Origin: CAZBZG01 sp964496245
GTDB taxonomy: Bacteria > Planctomycetota > SZUA-567
Direction of reading: 5' to 3'
Assembly (NCBI GenBank): GCA_964496245.1
Contig: CAZBZG010000250.1
Location: 1 to 7,012 of the forward strand
Length of the DNA stretch: 7,012 bases
Numbering within the stretch: the first letter of the stretch is position 1; each line of letters begins with the position of its first letter. The translations under genes and the position numbers were made by a program. Positions 6,814 to 7,012 of this stretch are shown piece by piece. The notes under the pieces were generated by a model that worked only from the letters and a program-made list of their open reading frames with translations, was not told the DNA's origin and searched no databases.

Positions 6814-7012
6814 TCACTCGCAGGCGTTGTTCGGCGTGGCCGGTCGCTTGAGCTGCGCTTCGTAGTCCGGGTTGGGCTCCGGGAACTTGGCCTCGATCTC
6901 GGTCTGCCATGCCTTGAGCTGGTCGCGGAGCGCCCGCACGCGGTCCGGGAATTTGTCCGCCCGGTTGCGCACCTCGCTCGGATCTTCGCGCAGGTTGTAG
7001 AGCTCCAGGCGC
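6814..7012 (-). CDS. Sulfatase, C-terminal fragment (5' end outside the window)
   Basis: On the - strand a frame is open from the right edge to a TGA at 6814-6816 and encodes the last 65 residues of a protein. It begins RLELYNLREDPSEVRNRAD and continues through QLKAWQ and FPEPNPDYEAQ. The ELYNL-x-DP-x-E-x-x-N-x-A pattern, followed by a Leu/Trp helix and a PNP-(D/E)-Y end, is the standard C-terminus of type I (formylglycine-dependent) sulfatases. These enzymes remove sulfate esters, usually from sulfated polysaccharides, and are typically exported. The catalytic C/S-x-P-x-R motif, metal ligands and signal peptide would be outside the window, so substrate and activity cannot be judged. It converges with the giant gene across 51 bp. 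It begins without a start codon only because the window cuts it. Confidence 0.86.
   Translation of the reverse strand, partial: RLELYNLREDPSEVRNRADKFPDRVRALRDQLKAWQTEIEAKFPEPNPDYEAQLKRPATPNNACE

Overview
The window is GC-rich and gene-dense and looks like a bacterial chromosome segment. It holds two complete genes and two genes cut by the window edges. The combination is an EboD-type sugar-phosphate-cyclase homologue, a phosphomannomutase/phosphoglucomutase, a very large secreted DUF3857/transglutaminase protein and a sulfatase. That mix is typical of PVC-like and related lineages (Planctomycetota, Verrucomicrobiota, Lentisphaerota, Hydrogenedentota). The lineage is inferred from gene content and protein style only; there is no rRNA or other marker here. 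I see no mobile element, CRISPR array, tRNA or rRNA.

Layout. (1) Bases 2-982, + strand: most of a 3-dehydroquinate-synthase-fold gene, missing its N-terminus, closest in motif style to EboD. (2) Bases 983-1143: a compact stretch with a possible promoter, two overlapping and mutually exclusive hairpins, and a convincing intrinsic terminator pointing rightwards. It may be only the 3' end of the eboD-like transcript, or it may encode a short RNA. (3) Bases 1144-2478, - strand: a full-length phosphohexomutase that converges on the first gene. (4) Bases 2479-2748: a divergent control region with a candidate promoter for each direction, a 12-bp perfect palindrome between them, and a clear ribosome binding site for each gene. 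(5) Bases 2749-6762, + strand: a 1,337-residue exported protein. It consists of two tandem copies of a DUF3857 / transglutaminase-like / C-terminal beta-domain module. The first copy keeps a Cys-His-Asp triad and the second has lost the Cys and His. (6) Bases 6814-7012, - strand: the C-terminal 65 residues of a sulfatase, convergent with gene 5.

The four genes do not form one operon: each neighbouring pair is convergent or divergent. The phosphomutase supplies sugar phosphates in the cytoplasm. The giant protein and the sulfatase are probably envelope or secreted proteins. The EboD-like protein belongs to a family linked to transport of secondary metabolites to the periplasm. Any functional link among them is speculative. 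The most noteworthy item is the giant protein, which pairs a seemingly active transglutaminase-like domain with a degenerate one in a single chain.
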